From Castor canadensis (taxonomy: Eukaryota; Chordata; Mammalia; Rodentia; Castoridae), in NCBI RefSeq assembly GCF_047511655.1, contig NC_133392.1, positions 26,302,001-26,366,000 on the forward strand: a stretch of DNA of 64,000 nucleotides. Direction: 5' to 3'. The notes under the pieces were generated by a model that saw nothing but the letters and a program-made list of their open reading frames with translations, searched no databases and was not told the origin of the DNA. The translations under genes were made by a program, and so were the position numbers. Of this stretch, positions 44,205-53,760 are shown piece by piece; within the stretch, counting starts at the first letter, position 1, and each line of letters begins with the position of its first letter.

Positions 44205-45115
44205 AAGATGTATTATGACTAGAGAAAGTGCTCCATATTGTGTCCTGCATGATAAAGCCAAGAATTTAAGTAGGAAGAAAGTTAGGTATAGAACCTGATC
44301 ATTTTATTTCATGTCAGTCATAATATTTTAATTCTCTTTTTAAAAATACCATTTGTCTATTTACATATGGAAACACTTAAAAATCCATAGACCCGCTACC
44401 CAGATAACCTCTGCTATTTCAAAGTAAAAGTCATATATGCACATTGTTTCAAAAGTCCAATAGCACAGGAAGCTACAAAATGGAAAGAAAAGCAAAAGTC
44501 TTCCTTCCAGACCACCAGCAGTAATAGCAGTCAACATTCCTGGTGTATCTTTCCAGCAACAAAAGTATGAACAATGGCGGGCAGAGTAGCTCAAGTGGTA
44601 GAGCACCTGCCTAGCAACCGTGAGGCCCTGAGTTCAAACCCTAGTGCCACCAAAAAAAATTTTTAAAAGATGAACAATCCCAAAGTTTTGCATATACATA
44701 GATATGTATATCCTTTTCACTTAGAAGGGATGATACTACACACCGTAGACTACACTGTGCCTTTAAGCTTATCACAACCCACCAAAGGTCTTTTCACATT
44801 CACACACATAGATTTGCTTCATTCTTTTAATCTCCATTAAACACAGACCATTTCATGGCAGAGCTGTATTTATTTCAATAGTCCCCCACCTTGTTGAAAT
44901 ATAGGTTGTTTCCTGTTCTACTGTCATTAAAGCCATAAAGAGCATCCGTGTTTGTCTATCTTAGCTAGATCTGCACATCTTTTCATGGAGCCAATTCAGA
45001 GCTATGTAACTACTTGGTCAGAGTACTCATATTTAAATTTTTGCTTTAAATACATCATCAAGCTGTTCTATATAAACCCTACACATTTATATCCTGACCA
45101 TTCATGTATGAAAAT
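44205..45115 (-). mobile_element. Ancient L1ME/HAL1-like relic, reversed
   Basis: Antisense LINE 3' region: ACCCAGATAACCTCTGCTAT, TTCCTGGTGTATCTTTCCAG, TTGAAATATAGGTTGTTTCC, CATTAAAGCCATAAAGAGCA. A SINE interrupts it at 44575-44669. It resembles the relic at 31100-32575. Confidence 0.5.
44575..44669 (+). mobile_element. ID-like SINE with 9-bp target duplication
   Basis: GTAGCTCAAGTGGTAGAGCA, GAGTTCAAACCCTAGTGCC and an A/T-rich tail. Flanked by ATGAACAAT at 44566-44574 and 44670-44678. Confidence 0.85.
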
Positions 45116-45189
45116 AACTATTTCTGTAAGCCTCACCAATGTTAGGTTTTGTTATTTAGTTTCTAACAACCTGGTAAGTTTTTGTTTTG

Positions 45190-45268
45190 CTTTGAGGGGA
45201 GTTGGTGGTACTGGGATCTGAACTCAGGGCCTTGTGCTTACTAGGCAAGTGCTCTGCCACTTGGGGCA
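45190..45268 (-). mobile_element. ID-like SINE, reversed
   Basis: GGTGGTACTGGGATCTGAAC, CTTACTAGGCAAGTGCTCTG, CCACTTGGGGC. Confidence 0.8.
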
Positions 45269-45749
45269 TAACTTGGTAAGCTTAAAAAGGCACCTGATTA
45301 TTTAGAATTGTATTTAATTTTTTTTCTTTCAATAAGTCATTTGATTTCTACATCTCTTTTCTGTTCATCACAGTCCATAGAAATAATTATTTCTTGTTTT
45401 CATAAAAAATTAAAAGGACCCATGAGTGTGTTCACTCAATAATAACATAAATATACTCAGTGTATGCTTTGTTGATAGACTGATGACTTTAATAATGAAA
45501 AGAGCACTGGCTAACATTTGCTTTGGTTGAAGCTTTGACTGAGGTAATTGTAGATTCATAAGCAGTTGTGAGAAATGATACAGTGAATTCTGTGTCCTGC
45601 TACCCAGCATCCTCCGAGACCGAGCCAGAGGAAATTAGCCAAGCAGGACATTGACCTAGATGAAATCCTCTAAATGCATCAGGGTGGCTAACTTTTAATC
45701 AGAATTTAGGCCACATGCTGTGTGTTTTGTCTCACTCCACTAAATAAAA

Positions 45750-45905
45750 ACAGTCTAAGGTGGACAATATTATCGCTCATGTTCTTGTGCTTCGAAAACC
45801 CAGGCTCAGAGAGGTGACAGGACAGACCCACGCCTCTCTGTATTAAATGGTAGAGACAGAATTCACAACTAAGAGACCCACATGCCAGCCTGTGGCCTTT
45901 ACCAT
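45750..45905 (-). mobile_element. MIR relic
   Basis: Antisense MIR core: CCCAGGCTCAGAGAGGTGAC, then GTAGAGACAGAATTCACAAC. Confidence 0.6.
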
Positions 45906-45953
45906 ACCAACCTGGACCATGGCATATGCACCTATTTTTAGTTAGATATCTTT

Positions 45954-46140
45954 TTTTTTGGTGGGACTAGAATTTGAACTCAGGGTTTTGCACTTGCAAA
46001 GCAGGCACTCTACTGCTTGAGCCACACCTCCAAGTCCATTTTGCTCTGGTTATTTTGGACTATTTGCCTAGGTTGGCCTAGAACAACAATCCTCTAGATC
46101 TCAGCCTCCCAAGTGGCTAGAGACACCAAGGTGGGCAGGC
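45954..46140 (-). mobile_element. Composite SINE, reversed, 16-bp target duplication
   Basis: T-rich start, antisense ID-like half and antisense 7SL-like half. Flanked by TTAGTTAGA(T/G)ATCTTT at 45938-45953 and 46141-46156, with one mismatch. Confidence 0.9.
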
Positions 46141-46447
46141 TTAGTTAGAGATCTTTGAAGAATAAAGTTACTTGGGTAACAAAAAGAGCTTTGTTGAATG
46201 GCATTTTCTAGAAGCTTGAAATCTAAAGACACCTCTGCAGAAAATCAGAGCATCCAAGTCTCCGATGAAACTAGAATTTGTGTACTTCTGGTTGCTGCTC
46301 TTTCAATTTAATTGCAGACAGACAGACAGACATATTCCCTTTGGCAACAGCTTCATGACCTGGAATGGGCCTCGCATCTAGGTTTGAGAATGCGGTGAGC
46401 AACCTAAGGCTGCAATTCTTGCATGTGTCTTAGAAATGAGGTGTCTT

Positions 46448-46669
46448 GGACTGGCAGAGTGGCTCAAGTGGTAGAGCGCCTGCCTAGCAAGTGTGAGGCC
46501 CTGAGTTCAAACCCCAGTACCACCAAAATAAATAAATTATGTAAATAAATGTTTGCCAGGCGCCAGTGGCTCACACTTATAATGCATCACAGAAAGGGCT
46601 GATGGAGCTGCTGAAGGTGTGGGGCCCTGAGTTTAAACCCCAGTGCTGGAAAAAAAATTCTTAAAAGAA
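46448..46669 (+). mobile_element. Two SINE units within one 16-bp target duplication
   Basis: An ID-like SINE (46448 to about 46540) and a shortened composite SINE (about 46552-46655) lie together between AGAAAT(G/T)AGGTGTCTT at 46432-46447 and 46670-46685. Either the second entered the tail of the first, or both moved as one unit. The second lacks most of its first half. Confidence 0.85.
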
Positions 46670-47077
46670 AGAAATTAGGTGTCTTTTTTAATCTTTCTTC
46701 CCAAGATCTTGTCACTGGATGATTGGAATGGCTCCCACAAGACCTGAGCCACCAGCCACTTTGTCACTGTGACTGTATATTTCCCCGAGCTGCTTGTTGT
46801 GTCCTGCTCAATGCATAGTGTCCAGAGCATCTGGTTCCTCTCCTGGTTGCTGGGTGGACATGAACAACCCTGAATTCGGCTTGATGTCCACTGGGAAGGG
46901 GTACATGTTGACGCTGTGTTGCAGCAGACCTCAGCAGGATCCTCCCAGGCCTATTACCCCAGGGTCAGTGGCCTCACCCAGCTGGACATTCTGCAAGGGT
47001 CATCTGTAGTGTGTGCATGTGCCTAAGCATCTGGTCAGTGGCCTGTTCCTCTTCTGGTTTTGTCACTGTCCTATTTT

Positions 47078-47299
47078 TTTTAAATTTTTTAATTTTTTTG
47101 GCAGGACTGGAGTTGAATTCAGGCTTTGGCTCATAAAGCAGGCACTCTAGTGCTTGAGCCACACCTCCAGTCCATTTTGCTCTGGTTATTTTGGAGCTAG
47201 GGGTCTCTGGAACTATTTGCTCTGACTGACCTTGAATTGCAGTCTTCTCTATCAGCCTCCCACGTAGCTAGGATTACAGGTGTGAGCCATGTGCACCTG
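47078..47299 (-). mobile_element. Composite SINE, reversed, with target duplication
   Basis: T-rich start, antisense ID-like half (GCAGGCACTCTAGTGCTTGA) and antisense 7SL-like half (ACGTAGCTAGGATTACAGGT). Flanked by ACTGTCCTA plus T-run at 47065 and 47300. Confidence 0.85.
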
Positions 47300-48065
47300 A
47301 CTGTCCTAATTTTGAAGGAGGTTAGAATCTTTGCAGAAGTCTTGAGCAGTGGTTTTTCTCTTTCTGTCAATAGCCTGTTCACACCCTTTCTCTGACTTTC
47401 TGGAGAATTGTTCAGGTTTCATATAAACTTGTAAATTAAGGAAAATAGGGCCTTTGTATGCCACGTGTGGGGAAAATACCTTTTTTTTTTTCAGGTTTTT
47501 GTTGTTGTTGTTGTTTTGTTTTGGACTACTGGTATTTTTCCCAGAGAAGTTTCTATTTTTTTGAGGACACTTTGTCCTTCTTCACAGCTGCTGAACTCTG
47601 TGCCCTGCTCACAAAGGCCTCCCCTACCCTTAAGTGATGAATAAATTCACTTACATTTTCTTGTTGAATTTTATGATTTCAAGAACCATGTGAGATTTAT
47701 TTTGGTATAAAGAGTGAGGTAGGATTTCAGTTTAAGTTGTTCCCAAATGGTTAGCAGTCCCAAAGCCCTTGGTTAGAAAGTCCCTCTTTCATTGTCCTCT
47801 TCTCTCCAGTCTCTTAGGGACCACGTGGCTCTCATAGTCACAGGGTGGAGCCCACGTTGGTGCCACATGACTTCCCCCAGGTGGGCCAGGATGCCAGGAA
47901 GACCTCTGTCCTCAAGGTAGCAGAATCATGTCACTCAAAGACACAGAGGGTCCTGCAGCTCCAATAATAGTTTCCCAGTCCTTTTCTTTGAAGGAAAATG
48001 GAGAGAAAGATCAGGGTACAGAGTACGAACACAACCACAGCTGTATTTCTGAACACACATGCATC

Positions 48066-48089
48066 ACACACACACACACACACACACAC
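48066..48089 (+). repeat. (CA)n microsatellite
   Basis: About 12 CA units. Shorter CA-rich stretches follow to 48138. Confidence 0.95.
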
Positions 48090-48256
48090 CTCACACGCAC
48101 CAGTGTGTACATACGATATACACATGTACACACACACCACTTGCATCAGCTACAACGGGTTTCTCCATTAGAGGGCCTCTGGACCTAAAAGGTCCTCTCA
48201 GTTGTAGGAACTCCAGGAATAGTGAAACCAATTCTTTCCAAATAATAGTCAAGGTT

Positions 48257-48436
48257 TCTTTTTTTTTTTTTTCAGTACTGAGGCTTGAACTCAGGGCTTT
48301 CATCTTGAGCCACTCCACCAGCCCTATTTTTGTGATGGTTTTTTTCAAGATAGGGTCTTGAGAACTATTTACCCGGACTGGCTTCGAACCATGATCCTCC
48401 TGATCTCTGCCTTCTGAGTAGCTAGGATTACAGGTT
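48257..48436 (-). mobile_element. Composite SINE, reversed
   Basis: T-rich start, AGTACTGAGGCTTGAACTCA, TTGAGCCACTCCACCAGCCC, GAGTAGCTAGGATTACAGGT. Confidence 0.85.
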
Positions 48437-48636
48437 AGGAACCTTAACCTTTTAAAGGGAAAAAAAAAAAATCTAGAAGACACCCAAGAATATATCTGCC
48501 ATACCCCAATTTAAGTAAAAACAAAGAAACAAAAAAACAAAGACTTATTCTATAAACATCTCCAAATGTAAGTTAACACATGCTTACAAATGGTTTAATT
48601 TTTTTTCCCTAGGCATCATTAAAAAGAAAACGTGAA

Positions 48637-49183
48637 GATGGGCGCTGGTGGCTCACATCTCTAATCCTGGCTACTCAGGAGGCAGAGATTAGGAGGATCA
48701 AGGTTTCAAGCCAGGCCTGGGCAAATAGTTCCTGAGACCCTATCTTGAAAAACTTCATCAGGAAAAAAAAGGCCTGGCGGAGTGGCTCAAGCAATAAGAG
48801 TGCCTGCCTAGCAAGTGTAAGGCCCTGAGTTCAAACCCCCAGCACCACCAAAAAAAAAAAAAGCTGCTTGGGAGGCTGAGATCAGGAAGACCACAGTTCA
48901 GCCCAGGCAAACAGTTCTCGAGACCCCATCTCCAAAATAACCAGACAAAATAAGCTGGAGGTGTGGCTCAAGAGGTAGAGCACCTGCTTTGCAAGCAGGA
49001 AGCCCTGAGTTCAAACCCCAGTCCCACCAAAAAAAAAAAAAAATTCCTCCAGAATTGGAACCAGGTATGATGGCATATAACTGTAGTCTCAGCTACTCAG
49101 GAGGCTAAAGCAGGAGAATTGCTTCAGCCAGGAGTTCAAGGCCAGCCTGGGCAACATAGTGAGACCCTGTTTCAAAAAACAAA
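48637..49183 (+). mobile_element. Three SINEs in tandem
   Basis: A complete composite SINE (48637-48862) and a second composite SINE lacking the start of its left half (48863-49043) are followed by an Alu/B1-like monomer (about 49058-49183; GGAGGCTAAAGCAGGAGAAT, GCCAGCCTGGGCAACATAGT). Each ends in an A-rich tail, showing serial insertion into older tails. Confidence 0.9.
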
Positions 49184-50778
49184 TTCTCCCCAAATTAAAA
49201 GACCCTGACCTGAAGCACATAGCTGCAAACCCCTGAATGGGATAGGAAGGAGAAAGTCTGAATTCAAGCATAACCATGCAACAGGGCTGCAGTTTAGCAT
49301 CTTCCATACACGTGAGTAAATTCTTTCTCCCTCTGTTCATTCCTTTGTTTCTCCCTCTTCTGTTTCAGCAGGCCCAGGCTTCAGGCAACAAAATGTGATC
49401 ACCCTTTCCCTTTACTGAATTTTTCCAGTAAAAAGATCTTTTATAAGAGTAGACAGTTCTGAAAATGCAGATTTTAAAAATTTATGGCCATCCCCTCTCC
49501 CTGAGAGATAATATCCCTTTAGGGCATGCTTGCCTTGTTCTTTGCTGAAGTGCTTCCCAGTAACTATGCAACAAGGCCAGAAGTACAGCCACACAGCACA
49601 CCACTGTGCGACAGGTCCCCAGGGCCTGATCTGGAGCTGCCTCGCCTCTCAGAGGCCCTCCTGGGAGATACTTGACCCAGTTGTCTTCAAAGTGTCATCC
49701 CAGAAGCACTGTTGTTCTTTTGTGGAAACTCCCAGGGTTAGAAGTGGCTTGGGGCCCTCAGACCACCCTACTCTGCAAACTAGAAGGGGAGTGAGGGTGT
49801 TCAGGACCCTCCAGCTCAGCTCTCTCCCTGTGCTGTCCCATGCTATGCTGCTTGTTCAGGGTGGAAGGACTTGGTCCGGAACAGTCCCTTTTACTGATCA
49901 GCAGCCCAGCAGGGAACTAAGGGTGAAAGGTCTCCCTGGCTCTGTGATCTCAGAGAGGATCACATTCTGGAAACTGTGTCAGAAGTTGTCCTAGGCTACA
50001 TTAGGATGCTGAGGTTCTTCTCTGGCCTCTCTTCACTCGGTCACACTTGCTGGCCTCTGAGGCCAACTCCAGCCCTCTCCAGTCCCCACCCATTTCCCTA
50101 CACAGCTAATTCTGTCTCAGAGGAGCAGGACTATCATATTAAGTGAGCTAAAAATAGTAAATAAGCCCCAGGTAGCCTCTTGCTACCTCATGAGAGGTAC
50201 AGGTCTCAATGATGGTTATGAAATTGCAGGACATATTTGAGATGATCTGACTTAGAATATACAAGTCCCAGAGGTCACATAGCAGGGCAGGCTGTCATTC
50301 TTCAGAAAAACTGAAACTGAGACACCAAGAGAGCCATGGGATGCCACAAGTGTCAGAAGAAGGAATGGTGTTTTCCAAAACATACCCCAAGTCAGAAATT
50401 GCACAGGCAGGTGCCAATATGGCATATGAGTTGTTTCTCCCATGGGCATGCCTGAAGCTCCCAGGTGAGCAGTGTCACCCAGTGTCACCCTTCCCCCAGG
50501 GCACTCCAGTCAAGCCAACCAGCCCAGTCCAGGCTGACACACACCACTGCAGACAGGTAGGCTCCCTGCTTGAGCAGTGACATGGGGATGCTGCTCTCTA
50601 TCTTTAGATTCTTCACAGTAGTGTGCTTTATCAGAAAAAGATGGGGATCGCCTCATTTTCTAAACGTTGTGTGAGAGTAGGAATTTAGAAAGCTGGTTGC
50701 ACAGCTGCAGATCTCAGTGGGGCTGGGGTCACACTGCTGGGCCCTGGAGCACCAGGGTGGGCTCAGAAGAACACTCAC

Positions 50779-50865
50779 AAGGCTAGAGGCATAGCTCAAG
50801 TGGTAGGGCACCTGCCTATCAAATGCAAGGTCCTGAGTTCAAACCCCACTACCACCAAAAAAAGA
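50779..50865 (+). mobile_element. ID-like SINE
   Basis: GCATAGCTCAAGTGGTAGGG, GAGTTCAAACCCCACTACC and an A/GGA-rich tail. Confidence 0.85.
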
Positions 50866-50929
50866 AGGAGGAAGAGGAGGAAGACACTCAATTCGTGCTC
50901 CAGAGGGCACCTGTGGAGAGTGGATTATG

Positions 50930-51885
50930 AAAAGCCTACGAGAACTGGACATAAGGAGAGATGCAGCCCAGCTGCTTTTCCTAAAATGTTTATCTGTAGG
51001 CTGAGATTGGCACAGCCCTGGCCACAGAAAAGGAAAATGCAGAACAGCTGCTTCTCCTAAGTTGTTTACGTTCAGAGAAGCAGGAATGCAGGTTTCTCCT
51101 GTTACAATGTCACACCCCTCCCCAAGAACCACTGCTCTACTCTGTTTACCACTGGATATAAAAGACTCACTGAAGGAGGATGGGAGGCTTTTGCTTTTTG
51201 GCTTTTGCTTTTGGCTTTGGCTTTTGACTTTTTCTGGCTTTTTGATGTGGGAGGCTTTGAAAGGGAAAAGGATTGCTGAAGGAAAAAGTAGTGCTGAAGG
51301 GAAAAGGACTGCTAAAGGGAGAAAATGAATTGCTGAAAGGAAAGTGCTGGAGGGAGATTGCTGAAGGGAAAAGAATTGCTGAAGGAGAATTGCTGAAAGG
51401 GAATTGTCAAAGAGGGGTTGATGAAAGTCTGAACCAAGAACTTTACACACAGGCTTTTGAAAAGCTAAGCTAAAGAGAACATGGGATAGTGCAAGTCTGG
51501 TGGCAAAGACTTTAAGAGAGAACATGCTAAAAAAAAGCTAAGAGAAAACATGGACAGAGCAAGTCTAAGGAAAGAGGTTTTAAAGAATAGTGAAGCAAGG
51601 TTTTAAGAAAAAACTTTAGAAGCAAGGTTTTGAAGAATTGTAAAGGAGTAAGACCTTAAAGAATAAAGATAGAGATAAGAAGCAGAGTAAATGAAGAGAA
51701 TAATAGAGAAAACAGCAATGAGGGTTGTGCATCTCCACCCAAGCATCCAACACACCTGGCCCAACTTTCTGTCTGTCTATCCTGTGTCCTTTCTGAATCT
51801 CCAGTTGCCGCCCAGTTAGGCCCAGTTAGGTTCAGTAGTAACAGGAGCGAGAAAAAGCTCACTCCGAGGCAGACATCTAACTACA
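50930..51885 (+). mobile_element. Probable solo LTR of an endogenous retrovirus
   Basis: The layout is LTR-like. There is an upstream part with two similar CAGCTGCTT(T/C)TCCTAA blocks (near 50968 and 51045) and a TATAAAAG box at 51157-51164. A long low-complexity T-rich then A-rich stretch follows (51176-51425), then purine-rich sequence, an AATAAAG polyadenylation-type signal near 51661 and a final part ending near GGCAGACA. No gag, pol or env reading frame and no clear primer-binding site follow, so it looks solitary. Exact ends and a flanking duplication were not found. Family (ERVK/IAP-like) is a guess. Confidence 0.45.
51176..51425 (+). repeat. Strand-asymmetric repeat (T-rich then A-rich units)
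   Basis: From 51184 to about 51245 the units are GGCTTTTGCTTTT-like. From about 51255 to 51425 they change to TTGCTGAAGGGAAAAGAA-like units, roughly 15-25 bp, repeated about eight times with variation. This repeat creates long open frames on both strands, including a 228-codon one on the minus strand, which are not genes. Confidence 0.75.
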
Positions 51886-52139
51886 GACATTATTTGGAAC
51901 TGGAGTCCAGGCTGGATAGAGCAGGGCCAATGGAGTCAAGGCCATCCCAGCCCCAGGGGCTTTCCTATTCTCAGCTGTAGCCCTGAGGTAGGTGTGAGGA
52001 AGCCAGAGACATGAGGGTAGAGGAAGAACCTCCACAGGTGCAGGGATTCACTAGCTCAAGGAACAGTGTCAGGCTCCTACAGCTACGTCCATCCTTTCCA
52101 TGCCAGGCCGCCAACATTGGGGCTGGGCGGGGAGTAGGG

Positions 52140-52310
52140 GAGCAGACAGAAAGAAGCAACACCAGCCAGACAGGGAGCAAGACAAAGATTCTTAGTAAAG
52201 GACATAGAAACACACAGAGAAAGGTAGAGCGAGAGGGGCAGAGAGGGAAAGAATGAGACACAGAGAGAGAGAGAAAGGGAGGGAGACAGAGAAGCTGAAC
52301 TCAAGACCTC
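52140..52310 (+). repeat. Purine-rich low-complexity stretch
   Basis: A/G-rich sequence culminates in a GA-repeat (about 52258-52290). Confidence 0.7.
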
Positions 52311-53473
52311 CAGCTCACTCATTTGCTTCCTGGGAGCAGTCAGGAGTCAGGTACAGGTCAAGAAGTGAGAAGAGCAAGGACAGAGCTAAGGATGAAAGAA
52401 AAGGGATCAAGCAGTAATGTCATGAGAACCAACACCTGCAGTCACTGTGTGTTTAGCACTCACCTAGATGCCACAGGAAATAGGGCAGCTCAGGCCCCTG
52501 TCCTTGCTAAGTCTCACCTAGTTGGGAGACCCATCCTCGCATCTGAGAAAGATGGATGACAGGTAAGGAGGTGGGAAGACACATTGGCTATGGTTAGGAA
52601 GGCCTTGAATGCCAAGCTCAGGTGGCTGTGGGAGACCTGTTCACACTTGAGCAGGGAAGTGGGTGGTGGAAGCTGTGTTTAGGCATGCCTGCGTCACTTG
52701 GTGGCCAGATCTGAAGGGAACGGGGGAAAATTGAGGAAAAGGTGACAAGGACCCTCAGCCCCTCTGTGACACCCCTGTCTGGTACACATCATCTCCTTGA
52801 CTTTGCTTATGCAGTGCCTTCCACCTGAGCACCCTCTCCTGCCACAACCCTTCTCCTGGCAAACCCCGATTGGGGTTCAAAGCTCTTCTCCACATGCCTG
52901 TAATCCCAGCACTCAGGAAGCTGAAGCTGAAGGATCACAAGTTCAAGTCCAGCCTGACCTGTGGAGGAGGCCTCCAAGCAGGGATAGGTGCCCCTCCTGT
53001 TCCTGTCTACCCACAAGCCCAAGGAAATCTCCCTGGGCTGGGCTAAGTCAAGTCCTGTTTTGACCCTAACCAGAAAACACAATCTGGCTCCATGGACGTC
53101 TTTGCCTTACCACACCCAGAATTTGCCTGTCCCTGGCAGGGTGCCCCACCAGCTGTGCGCCTGAGTGTCCAAACCCAGAAGAGAGGAGTGCACTGGGAAC
53201 GGAGAGAGTGATGGGGGGGGGCAGCTGCCAATTTGCCTAGAGGTGCTTGGACACAAAGCAGTGACACACTCCCCGGGGAGGAGGGAGTGACACTGGGCAC
53301 TGAGGACAATTGCCTGGTCAGAGTGCCTGCCTCTGTCTTAAGCCCCGGCTTGGATCCCAGAGGCTGGGCTGAGACTGAACCGCAGTCTCCTCCTTGTCCC
53401 CTCCGGCCTTTGGAAGAGGAGAGAGAGGCTCCTGGGTGCCTCCGCCCGGTGGCTGCCCCACCCCGTGGCAGCC

Positions 53474-53760
53474 ATGGACAGATTTCGCATGTTCTTCCAG
53501 CACTTCCAGTCCAGCTCGGAGTCAGTGATGAACGGCATCTGCCTGCTGCTGGCCGCGGTCACTGTCAAGCTGTACTCCTCCTTCGACTTCAACTGCCCCT
53601 GCCTGGCGCGCTACAACGCGCTCTACGGCCTGGGCCTGCTGCTCACGCCCCCGCTCGCCCTCTTCCTCTGCGGCCTCCTCCTCAACCGGCAGTCCGTGGT
53701 GATGGTGGAGGAGTGGCGTCGGCCCGTGGGGCGCCGGAAGAAGGACCTGGGCATCATCAG
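53474..53760 (+). CDS. CALHM3: CALHM3 coding exon 1
   Basis: Encodes residues 1-95 and the first two bases of Arg96. It covers the N-terminal helix, TM1, the first outer loop with the CPC motif (41-43), TM2 and the start of the inner loop. The donor is ATCATCAG|GTGCGG, acceptable though not strong. Confidence 0.95.

Larger units (their letters stand above)
33862..53473. other. Head-to-head NEURL1-CALHM3 upstream region
   Basis: This covers the NEURL1 5' UTR and promoter (33862 to about 34700) and then the intergenic spacer up to the CALHM3 start codon. The CALHM3 5' UTR lies at its right end, but its start is not visible. No conserved protein could be recognised. Unique sequence dominates at 34700-36715, 39250-40470, 41060-43100, 46690-47070, 47300-48250, 49190-50770 and 51890-53470. 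The open frame at 34820-35341 (173 codons from an ATG) is discussed separately. An L1-like antisense scrap may lie at 45535-45690, and diverged ancient repeat pieces near 52540-52800. A SINE scrap with CTGTAATCCCAGCACTCAGG is at about 52890-52968. Confidence 0.8.

Noticed and set aside
46690-47060. Possible processed pseudogene on the minus strand
   Set aside because: Two minus-strand frames stay open for about 60 codons, but no protein could be recognised, and there is no A tail or flanking duplication.
50839-51525. 228-codon open frame on the minus strand
   Set aside because: It runs through the low-complexity T/A-rich repeat of the probable LTR and into a SINE. The repeated Phe-Pro-Leu-Ser pattern mirrors the DNA repeat and no domain is seen.
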